Below are positions 23,104 through 32,409 of a stretch of 35,676 bases of DNA, piece by piece (within the stretch, counting starts at the first letter, position 1; the number at the start of each line of letters is the position of its first letter). Location of the stretch: positions 1 through 35,676 of the forward strand of contig CAMLSD010000054.1 of the NCBI GenBank assembly GCA_946482595.1, written 5' to 3'. The notes under the pieces were generated by a model that saw only the letters and a program-made list of their open reading frames with translations, ran no database searches and was not told where the DNA came from. The stretch is from an uncultured Comamonadaceae bacterium. Its GTDB lineage: Bacteria; Pseudomonadota; Gammaproteobacteria; Burkholderiales; Burkholderiaceae. The translations under genes and the position numbers were made by a program.

Positions 23104-24053
23104 ACACCCTGGCCATCGTGATGGAACGGCCCGGGCAGCTCTCGCTGAGCCAGCTCGACCTCACCGCACCGTGCGACACCGACGTCGTGGTCGAGATCGA
23201 CTGGAGCGGCATCAGCACCGGCACCGAACGCCTGCTCTGGAACGGTCGGATGCCGGCCTTCCCCGGCATGGGCTATCCGCTGGTGCCGGGGTACGAGTCG
23301 GTGGGGCGGGTGGTGCAGGCGCAGGCTGCCTCCGGCGTGCAGGAGGGTGCCTATGTGTTCGTGCCTGGCGCGCGCTGCTACGGCGAGGTGCGCGGCCTGT
23401 TCGGCGGCGCGGCGTCGCGCATCGTCGTGGCCGGCAACCGCGTCACACCGGTCGACGAGCACCTGGGCGAGCAATCCATCCTGCTGGCGCTGGCGGCCAC
23501 CGCCTACCACGCGGTCGCCTGCGGCGGACAGCGCGAGCAGGTGCGCGCGCCGGAGCTGATCGTGGGCCACGGTGTCATGGGCCGCCTGCTGGCGCGCATG
23601 ACGGTGGCCGGCGGGTACCCGCCGCCGGTGGTCTGGGAGCGCGAGCCGCAACGTCGCGGCGGTGCCCGCGGCTATGCGGTGATCGACCCGTCGGAAGACA
23701 CCCGCCGCGACTACCGCAGCGTCTATGACGTCAGTGGCGACGCCACCGTGCTCGATGCCCTGATCGCCCGCATGGCGCCGGGCGGCGAACTGGTGCTGGC
23801 CGGCTTCTACAGCGAACGCCTGTCGTTCGACTTCGCACCGGCCTTCATGCGTGAGCTGCAGATCCGCGCCGCAGCCGAATGGCAGCGCGCCGACCTGATG
23901 GCCGTGCGGCAGCTGGTGCAGTCCGGCTGTCTGCAACTTGACGAACTGATCACCCACCGCGACACGGCCCAACACGCCGCCAGCGCCTACCACACCGCCT
24001 TTGCGGATACCGGCTGTCTGAAGATGGTCATCGACTGGAGAGCGTGCTCATGA
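23100..24053 (+). CDS. bchC: Bacteriochlorophyllide a dehydrogenase BchC
   Basis: This 317-residue medium-chain dehydrogenase/reductase oxidises the 3-hydroxyethyl group of the bacteriochlorin to acetyl. Family stretches are DWSGISTGTERLLWNGRMPAFPGMGYPLVPGYESVG and the truncated nucleotide-binding GHGVMGRLLARM. The Cys pattern of the structural zinc lobe of alcohol dehydrogenases is missing, as usual for BchC. ATG 23100 overlaps the crtF stop and the stop overlaps bchX. No PpsR-type box was seen in the crtF 3' end, where Rhodobacter has its bchC promoter. Confidence 0.94.
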   Translation: MNTLAIVMERPGQLSLSQLDLTAPCDTDVVVEIDWSGISTGTERLLWNGRMPAFPGMGYPLVPGYESVGRVVQAQAASGVQEGAYVFVPGARCYGEVRGLFGGAASRIVVAGNRVTPVDEHLGEQSILLALAATAYHAVACGGQREQVRAPELIVGHGVMGRLLARMTVAGGYPPPVVWEREPQRRGGARGYAVIDPSEDTRRDYRSVYDVSGDATVLDALIARMAPGGELVLAGFYSERLSFDFAPAFMRELQIRAAAEWQRADLMAVRQLVQSGCLQLDELITHRDTAQHAASAYHTAFADTGCLKMVIDWRACS

Positions 24054-25075
24054 CACCCAACCCCGCCCTTGCCGGCACCCCCGGGCAGCCCGTCCAGTTC
24101 ATCATGAAGGAGCAGCTGCGCGCCGAGGCCGCCATCGAGCCCGACCCGGTGCACACCTCGCCTGCGGCCAAGACCACGCAGATCATCGCGATCTACGGCA
24201 AGGGAGGCATCGGCAAGAGCTTCACGCTGGCCAACCTCAGCTACATGATGGCGCAGCAGGGCAAGAAGGTGCTGCTGATCGGCTGCGACCCCAAGAGCGA
24301 CACGACCTCGCTGTTGTTCGGCGGCAAGGCCTGCCCCACCATCATCGAGACCAGCAGCCGCAAGAAGCTCGCCGGCGAGGCCGTGGCCATCGGCGACGTG
24401 TGCTTCAAGCGTGACGGTGTCTTCGCGATGGAACTCGGCGGGCCCGAGGTGGGCCGCGGCTGCGGCGGGCGCGGCATCATCCACGGCTTCGAGACGCTCG
24501 AGAAGCTCGGCTTCCACGACTGGGGCTTCGACTACGTGCTGCTCGACTTCCTGGGCGACGTGGTGTGCGGCGGCTTCGGGCTGCCCATCGCTCGCGACAT
24601 GTGCCAGAAGGTCATCGTCGTGGGCAGCAACGACCTGCAGTCGCTGTACGTGGCCAACAACGTGTGCTCGGCCGTCGAGTATTTCCGCAAGCTCGGCGGC
24701 AATGTCGGCGTGGCCGGCATGGTGATCAACAAGGACGACGGCACCGGAGAGGCCGCAGCCTTTGCCGCCAACGCCGGCATCCCGGTGCTCGCCGCGATCC
24801 CGGCGCACGAGGACATCCGCCGCAAGAGCGCCAGCTACGAGATCATCGGCCGCCCCGGCACCCCGTGGGCCTCGCTGTTCGAGACGCTGGCGAGCAACGT
24901 GGCCGAAGCGCCCCCCGTGCGCCCCAGGCCGCAGACGCAGGACGAGCTGCTGGGGCTGTTCTCCAGCGACGTGGTCGGCCGCAACGTGGTGCTGGAGCCG
25001 GCCACCGTGTTCGACATGGTCGGGCGCAACGAGACAATGCGCCCGTCGCTCGAGGTGATCTATGACGCCGCATGA
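24050..25075 (+). CDS. bchX: Chlorophyllide a reductase iron protein BchX
   Basis: This 341-residue NifH-like ATPase delivers electrons to BchYZ for reduction of ring B of chlorophyllide a, giving the bacteriochlorin. The P-loop is IYGKGGIGKSFT (near residues 48-59), followed by LIGCDPKSDTTSLLFGG. The two Cys that bridge the [4Fe-4S] cluster across the dimer are in GRGCGGRG and DVVCGGFGLP. The start ATG 24050 overlaps bchC; an in-frame GTG two codons upstream is less likely. The 3' end overlaps bchY by 14 bp. Confidence 0.96.
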   Translation: MTPNPALAGTPGQPVQFIMKEQLRAEAAIEPDPVHTSPAAKTTQIIAIYGKGGIGKSFTLANLSYMMAQQGKKVLLIGCDPKSDTTSLLFGGKACPTIIETSSRKKLAGEAVAIGDVCFKRDGVFAMELGGPEVGRGCGGRGIIHGFETLEKLGFHDWGFDYVLLDFLGDVVCGGFGLPIARDMCQKVIVVGSNDLQSLYVANNVCSAVEYFRKLGGNVGVAGMVINKDDGTGEAAAFAANAGIPVLAAIPAHEDIRRKSASYEIIGRPGTPWASLFETLASNVAEAPPVRPRPQTQDELLGLFSSDVVGRNVVLEPATVFDMVGRNETMRPSLEVIYDAA

Positions 25076-26591
25076 CAGCGCCCCGGCCTCGGAGGCCGCA
25101 GGCGGCTGCCACGGCGGCCAGGAGCAGCTGCGCGCCGCCGCCAGCGCCGCCGGCAAGTCCGACACGCTCGCGCAGTACGCCCGCGACTACCCGATGCCCG
25201 ATGCGGCCGGACCGCACGACCAGCCCCAGAGCATGTGCCCGGCCTTCGGCTCGCTGCGCGTGGGCCTGCGCATGCGGCGCACCGCCACCATCCTGTCGGG
25301 CTCGGCCTGTTGTGTCTACGGCCTGAGCTTCACCTCGCACTTCTACGGCGCGCGGCGCAGCGTGGGCTATGTGCCGTTCAACTCCGAGACCCTGGTGACC
25401 GGCAAGCTGTTCGAGGACATCCGCGAGGCGGTGCATGCGCAGGCCGATCCGCAGCGCTACGACGCCATCGTGATCATCAACCTGTGCGTGCCCACGGCCA
25501 GCGGCGTGCCGCTGCAACTGCTGCCCAAGGTGATCAACGGCGTGCGCGTGATCGGCATCGACGTGCCGGGCTTTGGCGTGCCCACCCATGCCGAAGCCAA
25601 GGATGTGCTGGCCGGCGCGATGCTGCGCCATGCCCGCGCCGAAGCCGAACGCGGGCCGGTCAGCGCACCGCGGCAGGGTGTGTCGCAACGACCCACCGTG
25701 ACGCTGCTCGGCGAGATGTTCCCGGCCGACCCGGTGGCGGTGGGCATGCTGCTCGAACCGCTGGGCCTGGCCGCCGGGCCGGTGGTGCCCACCCGCGAAT
25801 GGCGCGAGCTGTATGCCGCGCTCGACTGCGCTGCCGTGGCGGCGATCCACCCCTTCTACACCGCCAGCGTGCGCGAGTTCCAGGCCGCGGGCCGTGCCGT
25901 GATCCCGTCGGCCCCGGTGGGGCACGACGGCACCCAGGCCTGGCTGCAGGCCGTGGGGCAGGCCTGCGGCATCGCGCAGTCGCGCATCGATGCGGCCTGC
26001 AATCGCTGGCTGCCGGTGATCCGCGATGCGCTGGCACGCACCCCCATCCGCGGGCGCATCACCGTGAGCGGCTACGAGGGCTCGGAGCTGCTGGTCGCAC
26101 GCCTGCTGATCGAAAGCGGCGCCGAGGTGCCCTATGTCGGCACCGCCTGCGCCCGCAGCCCCTGGAGCGACCCGGACCGTCTGTGGCTCGAGGACCGTGG
26201 TGTGCAGGTGCAGTTCCGCGCCTCGCTCGAACAGGACCTGCAGGCCGTGGCCACCCATCGCCCCGATCTGGCCATCGGCACCACGCCGGTGGTGCAGGCG
26301 GCCAAGGAGGCCACCATCCCGGCGCTGTACTTCACCAACCTGATCTCGGCACGCCCGCTGATGGGGCCGGCCGGCGCAGGGTCGCTGGCGCAGGTGATCA
26401 ACACCGCGCTGGCCAACCGCAACCGCTTCACCGCGATGCGCGAGTTTTTTGGCGAGGCGGGCCAGGGCGCCGCGGCCGGCGTCTGGGAACGCGCCCACGG
26501 TGTGCCCCAGGACCGACCCGAGTTCAAGGCCGAGGTGCGCCGCCAGGTGATCAAGATCATGAAGCGCCGCAAGGCCGAGGAGATGATCTAG
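25062..26591 (+). CDS. bchY: Chlorophyllide a reductase subunit BchY
   Basis: This is a 509-residue NifD-like catalytic subunit. Cysteines in [20 protein letters not shown] and [10 protein letters not shown] include the ligands of the [4Fe-4S] cluster shared with BchZ. The middle carries [23 protein letters not shown] and the C-terminal part [21 protein letters not shown]. The N-terminal 40 residues are Ala/Gly-rich and variable in the family. It begins within the bchX 3' end; its TAG stop shares its G with the bchZ start (TAGTG). Confidence 0.96.
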   Translation: MTPHDSAPASEAAGGCHGGQEQLRAAASAAGKSDTLAQYARDYPMPDAAGPHDQPQSMCPAFGSLRVGLRMRRTATILSGSACCVYGLSFTSHFYGARRSVGYVPFNSETLVTGKLFEDIREAVHAQADPQRYDAIVIINLCVPTASGVPLQLLPKVINGVRVIGIDVPGFGVPTHAEAKDVLAGAMLRHARAEAERGPVSAPRQGVSQRPTVTLLGEMFPADPVAVGMLLEPLGLAAGPVVPTREWRELYAALDCAAVAAIHPFYTASVREFQAAGRAVIPSAPVGHDGTQAWLQAVGQACGIAQSRIDAACNRWLPVIRDALARTPIRGRITVSGYEGSELLVARLLIESGAEVPYVGTACARSPWSDPDRLWLEDRGVQVQFRASLEQDLQAVATHRPDLAIGTTPVVQAAKEATIPALYFTNLISARPLMGPAGAGSLAQVINTALANRNRFTAMREFFGEAGQGAAAGVWERAHGVPQDRPEFKAEVRRQVIKIMKRRKAEEMI

Positions 26592-28081
26592 TGGCCCTCA
26601 TCCTCGATCACGACCGTGCCGGCGGCTACTGGGGTGCCGTCTATGTGTTCAGCGCCATCAAGGGGCTGCAGGTGGTCATCGACGGCCCGGTGGGCTGCGA
26701 GAACCTGCCGGTCACCAGCGTGCTGCACTACACCGACGCGCTGCCGCCGCACGAGCTGCCGATCGTCGTCACCGGCCTAGCCGAGGAGCAGCTCGGGCGA
26801 GAGGGCACCGAAGGCAGCATGCGCCGCGCCCATGCCGCGCTCGACCCTGACCTGCCCAGCGTGGTGGTCACAGGCTCGATCGCCGAGATGATCGGCGGCG
26901 GGGTCACGCCCGAAGGCACGACCATCCAGCGCTTCCTGCCGCGCACCATCGACGAAGACCAGTGGCAGTGCGCCAACCGGGCGATGTTCTGGCTGTGGAG
27001 CGAGTACGGCCTGCGCAAGGTGCCGGCACGCAAGCCCCTGGCCGAACGGCCGGCCGGCGAGAAGCCTCGCGTCAACATCATCGGCCCGTGTTATGGCGTC
27101 TTCAACGGCCCGAGCGACCTGGCCGAGATCCGCCGGCTGGTCGAGGGCATCGGCGCCGAAGTGAACATGGCCTTCCCGCTGGGCAGCCACCTGGCCGACG
27201 TGGCCGGTCTCGTCAACGCCGACGTCAACATCTGCATGTACCGCGAGTTCGGCCGCATGCTGTGCGAGGCGCTGGAGCGGCCCTACCTGCAGGCCCCCAT
27301 CGGCCTGCACAGTACCACCGCCTTCCTGCGCGAGCTCGGGCAGTTGCTCGGCCTCGACCCCGAACCCTTCATCGAACGCGAGAAGCACGCAACGCTCAAG
27401 CCGGTGTGGGACCTGTGGCGCTCGGTCACCCAGGACTTCTTCGGCACCGCCAGCTTTGCCGTCGTGGCCGGCGAGACGTATGCACGAGGCTTGCGCCACT
27501 TCCTGGAGACCGAGCTGGGCCTGCCCTGCCAGTTCGCGGTGTCACGCACGGCCGGCACCAAGACCGACAACGTCGAGGTGCGCCGGCTCGTGCATGGCAG
27601 CACGCCGCTGATCCTGTTCGGCAGTTTCAACGAGCGCATGTACCTCGACGAGATCGCCGCGCGCGGGCCGATGCGCCCGACCTACATCCCGGCGTCCTTC
27701 CCCGGCGCGATCATCCGGCGCCACACCGGCACGCCGTTCATGGGTTATGGCGGCGCCACCTATGTGCTGCAGGAGGTGTGCAACGCGCTGTTCGATGCGC
27801 TGTTCCACATCCTGCCGCGTGCTGGCGACCTGGACCAGATCGAGGCCACACCCGCCCGAGGTGCGGGGCAGGACGAAGCCCGCCAGACCCCCTGGGACGA
27901 CGAGGCCCGGCTGCTGCTCGCCCGCCTGGTGCAGAACGAGCCGGTGCTGGTGCAGATCTCCGCGGCAAAACAACTGCGTGACCGTGCCGAACGCGACGCG
28001 CGCCGCGACGGCGAAGACCACATCACCGCCGAGCGCGTGCAGCGCGCACGCGATGCCTTGCGACAGGGTGAACCGGCATGA
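26591..28081 (+). CDS. bchZ: Chlorophyllide a reductase subunit BchZ
   Basis: This 496-residue NifK-like subunit completes the BchYZ catalytic tetramer. The N-terminus (V/M)[24 protein letters not shown] is typical and [17 protein letters not shown] holds the cluster Cys. The start is GTG 26591, overlapping the bchY stop by one base; the frame is open far upstream within bchY but that part is not coding. The C-terminus has the light-independent-reductase type helical domain ([33 protein letters not shown]). It is followed by 132 bp and then pufB, with which it probably shares read-through transcription. Confidence 0.96.
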   Translation: MALILDHDRAGGYWGAVYVFSAIKGLQVVIDGPVGCENLPVTSVLHYTDALPPHELPIVVTGLAEEQLGREGTEGSMRRAHAALDPDLPSVVVTGSIAEMIGGGVTPEGTTIQRFLPRTIDEDQWQCANRAMFWLWSEYGLRKVPARKPLAERPAGEKPRVNIIGPCYGVFNGPSDLAEIRRLVEGIGAEVNMAFPLGSHLADVAGLVNADVNICMYREFGRMLCEALERPYLQAPIGLHSTTAFLRELGQLLGLDPEPFIEREKHATLKPVWDLWRSVTQDFFGTASFAVVAGETYARGLRHFLETELGLPCQFAVSRTAGTKTDNVEVRRLVHGSTPLILFGSFNERMYLDEIAARGPMRPTYIPASFPGAIIRRHTGTPFMGYGGATYVLQEVCNALFDALFHILPRAGDLDQIEATPARGAGQDEARQTPWDDEARLLLARLVQNEPVLVQISAAKQLRDRAERDARRDGEDHITAERVQRARDALRQGEPA

Positions 28082-28158
28082 CCGGGCCGCACCCCCACCG
28101 ACATTGCCCGCCCTTGCAAGGCAGGCAGTCAGCCGCGGAATCCCCCGCGACGATCCCA

Positions 28159-28179
28159 GCCGCGCGGGAGGCGCGCGGC
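28159..28179 (+). other. Stem-loop in the pufB leader
   Basis: GCCGCGCG (28159-28166) pairs perfectly with CGCGCGGC (28172-28179), leaving a GGAGG loop that looks like a Shine-Dalgarno core. The real pufB ribosome site lies further down (CAGGAGG, about 28199-28205). The hairpin may protect the 5' end of the processed puf mRNA. Confidence 0.5.
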
Positions 28180-28213
28180 AGCCAGCTGAAAGGCAACCCA
28201 GGAGGTAGTCCCC

Positions 28214-28444
28214 ATGGCTGATAGTCGAGACGGTTCTCTGTCCGGCCTCACGGAATCCGAGGCCAGAGAGTTCCACAGCATCTTCATCACGAGTTTCATC
28301 ATCTTCACCGTGATCGCCGTCATCGCGCACTTTCTGGCGTGGCAGTGGCGTCCGTGGCTGCCGGGTCCCGGTGGTTACGCGGCAGCCGTCGGCGAGGCCC
28401 GCGAGCTCGCCGCGGCCTACATCGCAGTGGCATTTTCGGCATAG
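28214..28444 (+). CDS. pufB: LH1 antenna beta subunit PufB
   Basis: This is a 76-residue single-helix polypeptide of the core light-harvesting complex. The conserved N-terminus has [10 protein letters not shown]; His39 in [15 protein letters not shown] binds bacteriochlorophyll, with the aromatic WRPW motif after it. The strong CAGGAGG ribosome site fits the high yield required. After WLPGPGGY come about 20 extra Ala-rich residues ([22 protein letters not shown]), longer than the usual core beta chain. No pufQ precedes it. It is followed by pufA after 12 bp. Confidence 0.97.
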   Translation: MADSRDGSLSGLTESEAREFHSIFITSFIIFTVIAVIAHFLAWQWRPWLPGPGGYAAAVGEARELAAAYIAVAFSA

Positions 28445-28456
28445 GGAGGCAACGAC

Positions 28457-28672
28457 ATGTGGCGCTTATGGCTTCTGTTCGACCCGCGCAGGACGTTGAT
28501 CGCCCTGTTCACGTTCCTGTTCGTTCTGGCGCTGGTGATTCATTTCATCCTGCTCAGCACCGACCGGTTCAACTGGCTGGAGGGTCCCTCCAAGATGAAG
28601 GCTGCCGCCGCGCAGACCGTGCCCATGCCCGACGCGGTGACCACCGCCAGCGTGACGCACGTGCGCAAGTAG
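28457..28672 (+). CDS. pufA: LH1 antenna alpha subunit PufA
   Basis: This 71-residue alpha chain of LH1 starts with the typical [14 protein letters not shown]. One helix carries His29 ([12 protein letters not shown]), the bacteriochlorophyll ligand, and RFNWLEG follows at the periplasmic face. A further Ala/Thr/Val-rich tail of about 25 residues is non-conserved. A GGGAGG ribosome site lies upstream. Stable hairpins after the gene probably keep the pufBA mRNA segment more abundant than the pufLMC part. Confidence 0.97.
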   Translation: MWRLWLLFDPRRTLIALFTFLFVLALVIHFILLSTDRFNWLEGPSKMKAAAAQTVPMPDAVTTASVTHVRK

Positions 28673-28691
28673 CCCCGGTGGATGGGGCTTG

Positions 28692-28728
28692 CGGACGGTG
28701 CGGCCGGCCTGGCCGACCGCACCGTCCG
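28692..28728 (+). other. Intercistronic hairpin after pufA
   Basis: CGGACGGTGCGG (28692-28703) pairs perfectly over 12 bp with CCGCACCGTCCG (28717-28728); the 13-base loop holds a further GGCC/GGCC pairing. No T-tract follows. By analogy with Rhodobacter, such a structure blocks 3'-5' decay and sets the surplus of antenna over reaction-centre mRNA. Confidence 0.7.
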
Positions 28729-28754
28729 TTGCGACCGACCCGACAGGACCCCCG

Positions 28755-28779
28755 GGAGATGGCAGCCCCAGCCATCTCC
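28755..28779 (+). other. Second hairpin just before the pufL ribosome site
   Basis: GGAGATGGC (28755-28763) pairs with GCCATCTCC (28771-28779) around a 7-base loop. It ends a few bases before the GAGGAG ribosome site of pufL and could influence either decay or pufL translation. Confidence 0.55.
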
Positions 28780-28797
28780 TGACTCGAGGAGACGAAC

Positions 28798-29619
28798 ATG
28801 AGCATGCTCAGTTTCGAGAGGAAATACCGCGTGCGCGGAGGCACCCTGGTCGGAGGCGATCTGTTCGACTTCTGGGTCGGGCCGTTCTATGTCGGCTTTT
28901 TCGGGGTGACCACCCTGTTTTTCGCCGCGGTGGGCACGCTGCTCATCGTCTGGGGGGCCTCGCAGGGCCCGACCTGGAACCTCTGGCAGATCAACATCGC
29001 ACCGCCCGACCTGAGCTACGGCCTGGCCATGGCACCGCTGATGGAAGGCGGGTTGTGGCAGCTGATCACGATCTGCGCGATCGGTGCCTTCATCTCATGG
29101 GCGTTGCGCGAGGTCGAGATCTGCCGCAAGCTCGGCATGGGCCTGCATGTGCCGGTGGCGTTTTCGTTCGCGATCCTGGCCTATGTCACGCTGGTGGTGA
29201 TCCGCCCGCTGCTGCTGGGCGCCTGGGGCCACGGCTTCCCGTACGGGATCATGAGCCACCTGGACTGGGTGTCCAACACCGGCTACCAGTACCTGCACTT
29301 CCACTACAACCCGGCGCACATGCTGGCGGTGAGCTTCTTCTTTGCCACCACCTTTGCGCTGTCGTTGCACGGGGCGCTGATCCTGTCGGCCACCAACCCG
29401 CAGGCCGGTGAGCCGGTCAAGACGCCCGAACACGAGAACACCTTCTTCCGCGACACGATCGGCTACTCGATCGGCACGCTCGGCATTCACCGTCTGGGCC
29501 TGTTCCTGGCGCTGTCGGCGGCGTTCTGGAGCGCGGTGTGCATCGTCATCAGCGGGCCGTTCTGGACCCGCGGGTGGCCCGAATGGTGGAGCTGGTGGCT
29601 CAACCTGCCCATCTGGTGA
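28798..29619 (+). CDS. pufL: Photosynthetic reaction centre L subunit PufL
   Basis: This 273-residue five-helix subunit binds the special pair, accessory pigments and quinones with PufM. Diagnostic segments are [49 protein letters not shown] and [24 protein letters not shown]. At the QB site Glu213 is present but the next residue is Asn214, where Rhodobacter sphaeroides has Asp (L213); PufM carries the compensating Asp. ATG 28798 follows GAGGAG. The length is normal. Confidence 0.98.
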   Translation: MSMLSFERKYRVRGGTLVGGDLFDFWVGPFYVGFFGVTTLFFAAVGTLLIVWGASQGPTWNLWQINIAPPDLSYGLAMAPLMEGGLWQLITICAIGAFISWALREVEICRKLGMGLHVPVAFSFAILAYVTLVVIRPLLLGAWGHGFPYGIMSHLDWVSNTGYQYLHFHYNPAHMLAVSFFFATTFALSLHGALILSATNPQAGEPVKTPEHENTFFRDTIGYSIGTLGIHRLGLFLALSAAFWSAVCIVISGPFWTRGWPEWWSWWLNLPIW

Positions 29620-29661
29620 ACGAGCCGCGCCACACGCCCCATCGAGAAGGAGACAAGGATC

Positions 29662-30642
29662 ATGCCAGCGCAATATCAGAACCTCTTCACGCGGGTGCAG
29701 GTCGCCGCGCCGTCCTACCCCGGGGTGCCCCTGGAGCGGGGCAACAAGGAGCGCGAGGGTCCGCCCGTGCACGTGCATCTGCTGGGCCGGCTCGGCGATG
29801 CGCAGATCGGCCCGTTCTACCTGGGCTGGTTCGGCCTGGCGTCGCTGATGTGCGGTTTCATCGCGATCGAGATCATCGGGCTGAACATGTGGGCCTCGGT
29901 GGGCTGGAGCCCGATCGAGTTCGTGCGCCAGCTGCCCTGGCTGGCCCTGGAGCCGCCCCCGCCGGAGTACGGGCTGTCGATCCCGCCCCTCAACCAGGGC
30001 GGCTGGTGGCTGATGGCGGGCTTTTTCCTGACCGCGGCGATCCTGCTGTGGTGGGTGCGCATGTACCGTCGCGCCATCGCGCTGGGCATGGGCACGCATG
30101 TGGCCTGGGCCTTTGCCGCGGCGATCTGGCTGTACCTGGTGCTGGGCTTCATCCGCCCGGTGCTGATGGGGAGCTGGTCCGAGGCGGTGCCCTTCGGCAT
30201 CTTCCCGCACCTGGACTGGACCGCAGCCTTCTCGATCCGCTACGGCAACCTGTTCTACAACCCCTTCCACATGCTCAGCATCGCCTTCCTGTATGGGTCG
30301 GCCCTGCTGTTTGCGATGCACGGCGCGACGATCCTGGCCGTCAGCCGATTCGGCGGTGAACGCGAGATCGAGCAGATCGTCGACCGCGGCACCGCGAGCG
30401 AACGCGCCGCCCTGTTCTGGCGCTGGACCATGGGCTTCAACGCCACGATGGAGTCCATCCACCGCTGGGCCTGGTGGTTTGCGGTGCTGTGCCCGCTGAC
30501 CGGCGGCATCGGCATCCTGCTGACCGGCACCGTGGTGGACAACTGGTACCTGTGGGCGATGAAACACGGCGTGGCGCCCGCCTATCCGATGGTCTTCCCG
30601 CCGGTCGCCGACCCGGCCCTCACCCAGGGAGTCACACCATGA
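29662..30642 (+). CDS. pufM: Photosynthetic reaction centre M subunit PufM
   Basis: This is a 326-residue partner of PufL. Typical segments are [11 protein letters not shown] at the N-terminus, [15 protein letters not shown] [73 protein letters not shown] and [20 protein letters not shown]. Asp46 in [14 protein letters not shown] stands where R. sphaeroides has Asn (M44). The C-terminus runs past VVDNWYLW to a Pro-rich end that touches PufC in cytochrome-bearing centres. An AAGGAGA ribosome site precedes it; the stop overlaps pufC. Confidence 0.98.
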   Translation: MPAQYQNLFTRVQVAAPSYPGVPLERGNKEREGPPVHVHLLGRLGDAQIGPFYLGWFGLASLMCGFIAIEIIGLNMWASVGWSPIEFVRQLPWLALEPPPPEYGLSIPPLNQGGWWLMAGFFLTAAILLWWVRMYRRAIALGMGTHVAWAFAAAIWLYLVLGFIRPVLMGSWSEAVPFGIFPHLDWTAAFSIRYGNLFYNPFHMLSIAFLYGSALLFAMHGATILAVSRFGGEREIEQIVDRGTASERAALFWRWTMGFNATMESIHRWAWWFAVLCPLTGGIGILLTGTVVDNWYLWAMKHGVAPAYPMVFPPVADPALTQGVTP

Positions 30643-31703
30643 CGCACCTCCTCTCCCGCCTGGCCGGCCTGGCCCTGATGGCCGCTGGTGCGCTGCTGGC
30701 CGGCTGTGAACGCCCACCCCAGGCCTCGACTCAGATCGGCTACCGCGGCACCGCGATGGTCGAGATCGACAACCCGCGCCTGGTGGCTGAACAGGCCGCA
30801 CGTCATGCGGTGCCGGCCGCACAGCCCGCGGTGCCGTCCGACGGGCCCAAGGCCGGGCAGATCTACCAGAACGTCAAGGTGCTGGGCGAGCTGAACGTGG
30901 CCGAGTTCACGCGGCTGATGCTGGCCATGACCGCCTGGGTCGCGCCCGACGAGGGCTGCAACTACTGCCACAACCCGGCCAACCTGGCCGACGACTCGAA
31001 GTACACCAAGGTGGTGGCCCGGCGCATGATCGAGATGACCCGGCACATCAACGGCGACTGGAAGACCCACGTGGCCGAGACCGGCGTGACCTGCTTCACC
31101 TGCCACCGCGGCAAGCCGGTGCCGTCCGAGGTGTGGTTCGCCCCGCCACTGGACCAGCAGGCGAGCCGCATGGCCGGCAGCCGCGCGGGGCAGAACATGC
31201 CGGCTGCCGCCACGGCGCTGAGCGCCTTGCCGCGCGACCCGTTCACACCTTACCTGCTGAAGGACAACGAGATCCGCATCGCCGCCAAGGCCGCGCTGCC
31301 GGGCGGCGGGGCTGCACCGGGCGCCACGATCGCGGCCACCGAAGGCACCTACGGCCTGATGATGCACATGGCCGATGCCCTGGGTGTGAACTGCACCTTC
31401 TGCCACAACAGCCGCTCGTTCTCGTCGTGGGAGGAAAGCACCCCGCAGCGCTCGACCGCCTGGCATGGCATCCGCATGGCCCGCGACCTGAATCAGGCCT
31501 ACCTCGAACCGCTGACCGGCAGCTTCCCGGCCCACCGGCTTGGCCCGAACGGCGACGTGGCCAAGATCAGCTGCGCCACCTGCCACCAGGGCGTGAACAA
31601 GCCGCTGAACGGTGTGTCGATGCTGAAGGACCACCCCGAACTGGCCGGCATGCCGCGACCGCTCGCGACGGCACCGGCGGCCAGCGCTGCGGCCGCTCAG
31701 TAG
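30639..31703 (+). CDS. pufC: Reaction-centre tetraheme cytochrome c PufC
   Basis: This 354-residue periplasmic cytochrome re-reduces the special pair. The N-terminus is a lipoprotein signal with the lipobox LLAGC (Cys23 lipidated). Four CXXCH haem sites start at Cys107 (CNYCH), Cys152 (CFTCH), Cys252 (CTFCH) and Cys312 (CATCH). Met axial ligands are likely in the MLAMTAW and MMHMADALG helices. The C-terminal tail is Ala-rich. ATG 30639 overlaps the pufM stop. It requires the Ccm system encoded elsewhere in this window. Confidence 0.97.
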   Translation: MTHLLSRLAGLALMAAGALLAGCERPPQASTQIGYRGTAMVEIDNPRLVAEQAARHAVPAAQPAVPSDGPKAGQIYQNVKVLGELNVAEFTRLMLAMTAWVAPDEGCNYCHNPANLADDSKYTKVVARRMIEMTRHINGDWKTHVAETGVTCFTCHRGKPVPSEVWFAPPLDQQASRMAGSRAGQNMPAAATALSALPRDPFTPYLLKDNEIRIAAKAALPGGGAAPGATIAATEGTYGLMMHMADALGVNCTFCHNSRSFSSWEESTPQRSTAWHGIRMARDLNQAYLEPLTGSFPAHRLGPNGDVAKISCATCHQGVNKPLNGVSMLKDHPELAGMPRPLATAPAASAAAAQ

Positions 31704-31730
31704 TACGGCGGCTCCGTAGTACGGCGGCTC
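31701..31730. repeat. 14-bp direct repeat at the pufC stop
   Basis: TAGTACGGCGGCTC occurs at 31701-31714 and 31717-31730, a 16-bp period. The first copy begins with the pufC stop codon, so the second looks like a tandem duplication just downstream of the gene. Confidence 0.6.
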
Positions 31731-31735
31731 AGCGT

Positions 31736-31766
31736 TCGACCGCTCAAGCGTCAGGCGAGCGGTCGA
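31736..31766. terminator. Bidirectional hairpin between pufC and the convergent gene
   Basis: TCGACCGCTC (31736-31745) pairs over 10 bp with GAGCGGTCGA (31757-31766), with an 11-base loop. It is 32 bp past pufC and overlaps the 3' end of the convergent ORF. There is no T-tract, so it may act as a processing or Rho-assisted end for both transcripts. Confidence 0.5.
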
Positions 31767-32409
31767 TCAGTGGCAGGCGCGATGCACTGCCCGCCACCGG
31801 CAGCGCGCGGTACAACCGCGCACCGAGCGCCGCCAGCGGTGCCACGTCCGGTGCCGCCGCACCCAGCACCCAGGACCCGCGCACCTCGGCCGTGTCATCA
31901 CGGGCCTGGCCCGGGGCCAGCCACGGCAGGGGCGCGGCATCTGCCAGACGCCGGGCCTGCCAGCACGACAGCTCAGGCCTGAGCGCGCGCAGCCGGGCCC
32001 GGGCCGCCTGCGCGGCCGCTTCGTCCTCACCGACCCACAGGGCCAGACCCGCATCGTTGGACGGCAGGCTGGCGAGCGCGTTGCCCTGCAGCACACACAC
32101 CCAGCGCGAGACGGCGCACAGGGCAGGGCGCATGCGGGCACTGGCCGGGGTGGGCTGCTGCAGCAGCCGACGGTAGGGTGCACTGTCGAGCACCGCTGCA
32201 TCGCGCAGGCCGTAGATCGTCAGGTAGCGCGGCCGCCCCGCGGGCCGCTCATCGGCATACCGGCGGCCCCAGAGAAAACCCGGCACCGTCAGTCGTTCGG
32301 GCACATGCTCGCCGGCATGCCATTCGTTGTAGGCGGCCTCCATCGCGGTGGCGACGTCGTTCCACAGCAGCAGCAGCGCCGTGGCCGGGGATGCGGCCGC
32401 CTCAGTCAT
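31744..32409 (-). CDS. Hypothetical protein, EthD-like/dimeric alpha-beta barrel style
   Basis: I cannot assign a function to this 221-residue protein. The first half (WNDVATAMEAAYNEWHAGEHVPERL, VPGFLWGRRYADERPAGRPRYLTIYGLRDAAVL) resembles ferredoxin-like dimeric barrels such as EthD-type proteins, with WH and EHVPERL as the striking conserved-looking pieces. A second, weaker copy of the fold may follow (ALWVGEDEAAAQAARARLRAL). It overlaps the upstream dehydrogenase gene by eight bases and is last in a three-gene operon with a Bug receptor. A role in catabolism of an organic acid or aromatic compound is inferred from context only. Confidence 0.8.
   Translation of the reverse strand: MTEAAASPATALLLLWNDVATAMEAAYNEWHAGEHVPERLTVPGFLWGRRYADERPAGRPRYLTIYGLRDAAVLDSAPYRRLLQQPTPASARMRPALCAVSRWVCVLQGNALASLPSNDAGLALWVGEDEAAAQAARARLRALRPELSCWQARRLADAAPLPWLAPGQARDDTAEVRGSWVLGAAAPDVAPLAALGARLYRALPVAGSASRLPLIDRSPDA

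Noticed and set aside
28082..28213. Possible pufQ between bchZ and pufB
   Set aside because: The gap is 132 bp and contains a hairpin and the pufB ribosome site; no frame resembling PufQ fits.
29095..30822. 575-codon minus-strand frame opposite pufL and pufM
   Set aside because: Composition is that of an antisense frame (His, Gln, Arg, Gly) and it spans the two reaction-centre genes and the gap between them.
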